A stretch of DNA of 5,461 nt, from contig JABDKZ010000398.1 in the NCBI GenBank assembly GCA_013001935.1, positions 1 to 5,461 on the forward strand. Direction: 5' to 3'. Below are positions 5,281 to 5,461 of the stretch, one piece after another. The notes under the pieces were generated by a model. The model was given only the letters and a program-made list of their open reading frames with translations. It was not told the origin of the DNA and ran no database searches. This DNA is from Maribacter sp. GTDB taxonomy: Bacteria; Bacteroidota; Bacteroidia; Flavobacteriales; Flavobacteriaceae. The stretch's first letter is position 1; every line of letters begins with the position of its first letter. Made by a program: the position numbers and the translations under genes.

Positions 5281-5461
5281 ATGAATTACTTAAAAAGAAC
5301 CTTCGTATTGCTTTTAGGGCTGGCATTTATCTACAGCTGTAAGGAGGAAAGCGCTATTACAAAAAAAGAAGAAGCACTGCAATGGTTCAAAGGCAACCTG
5401 CATACACATTCTTATTGGAGTGATGGGGATGAGTTCCCGGAAGTGATTATGGAATGGTATA
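5281..5461 (+). CDS. PHP-domain lipoprotein, N-terminal part (gene runs off the right edge)
   Basis: The first 60 codons are present. Residues 1-19 form a signal peptide (K5, R6, then a leucine-rich core) ending in lipobox IYSC with C20. The cysteine is followed by KEES, matching the K-(D/E)2 lipoprotein export signal known to send Bacteroidota lipoproteins to the cell surface. After a short linker comes WFKGNLHTHSYWSDGDEFPE (35-54). H41-x-H43-S is motif I of the PHP (polymerase and histidinol phosphatase) metal-dependent hydrolase domain, and D48 in SDG is also typical. The most likely role is a metal-dependent phosphoesterase or related hydrolase; related proteins are often annotated as histidinol-phosphatase-like, though an envelope location argues against histidine synthesis. 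It begins seven bases after the oxidoreductase stop, so the two are surely co-transcribed and probably work on one pathway. The missing C-terminus prevents checking the remaining metal ligands. Confidence 0.85.
   Translation, partial: MNYLKRTFVLLLGLAFIYSCKEESAITKKEEALQWFKGNLHTHSYWSDGDEFPEVIMEWY

Noticed and set aside
1..5461. CRISPR arrays, tRNA or rRNA genes, insertion sequences, attachment sites
   Set aside because: No spaced direct repeats, no cloverleaf or rRNA-like stretch, no transposase-like protein and no long terminal inverted repeats were seen by eye.

Overview
The window looks like chromosomal DNA of a marine-type flavobacterium (Bacteroidota, Flavobacteriaceae). The base composition is moderately AT-rich. 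Most genes have A/T-rich leaders without a Shine-Dalgarno sequence. Three upstream regions carry a perfect or near match to the Bacteroidota -7 promoter element TAnnTTTG. One of the two lipoproteins has an acidic export signal right after its lipobox cysteine. The protein sequences also read as typical flavobacterial members of their families. This placement is inferred from style and not from a marker gene.

Layout. (a) 1-1082, minus strand: a universal stress protein (285-1082) followed 39 bp downstream by the N-terminal third or less of a glycerate kinase (245 to beyond the left edge). They are probably co-transcribed leftward. (b) 1083-1136: a 54-bp divergent intergenic region with a self-complementary promoter-like octamer near its middle. 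(c) 1137-3932, plus strand: a tight run of a GNAT acetyltransferase, a DinF-like MATE efflux transporter (TTG start), a LiuC-like enoyl-CoA hydratase/isomerase and a 37-residue single-span membrane protein, with gaps of 15, 21 and 42 bp. It ends in a hairpin terminator whose left arm lies in the last codons of the small gene. (d) 3933-4073: a 141-bp intergenic region with a 10-bp palindrome and a perfect TATATTTG -7 box. (e) 4074-5461, plus strand: a Gfo/Idh/MocA-family oxidoreductase made as a lipoprotein, then, after 7 bp, the start of a second lipoprotein with a PHP-type metal-dependent hydrolase motif, cut by the right edge.

How the genes may work together. The glycerate kinase would feed glycerate into lower glycolysis. 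The GNAT-MATE-hydratase-small-protein run has no obvious shared pathway and may simply be a co-transcribed housekeeping/accessory run. The oxidoreductase-PHP pair is the most suggestive functional unit: two predicted cell-envelope enzymes translated nearly back to back, possibly processing a sugar- or polyol-like compound outside the cytoplasm. The substrate cannot be read from sequence. No mobile element, CRISPR array, tRNA or rRNA was seen. Most of the window is ordinary. The items most worth a second look are the envelope enzyme pair, the unannotated-size small membrane protein and the stress protein that has lost its nucleotide-binding motif.
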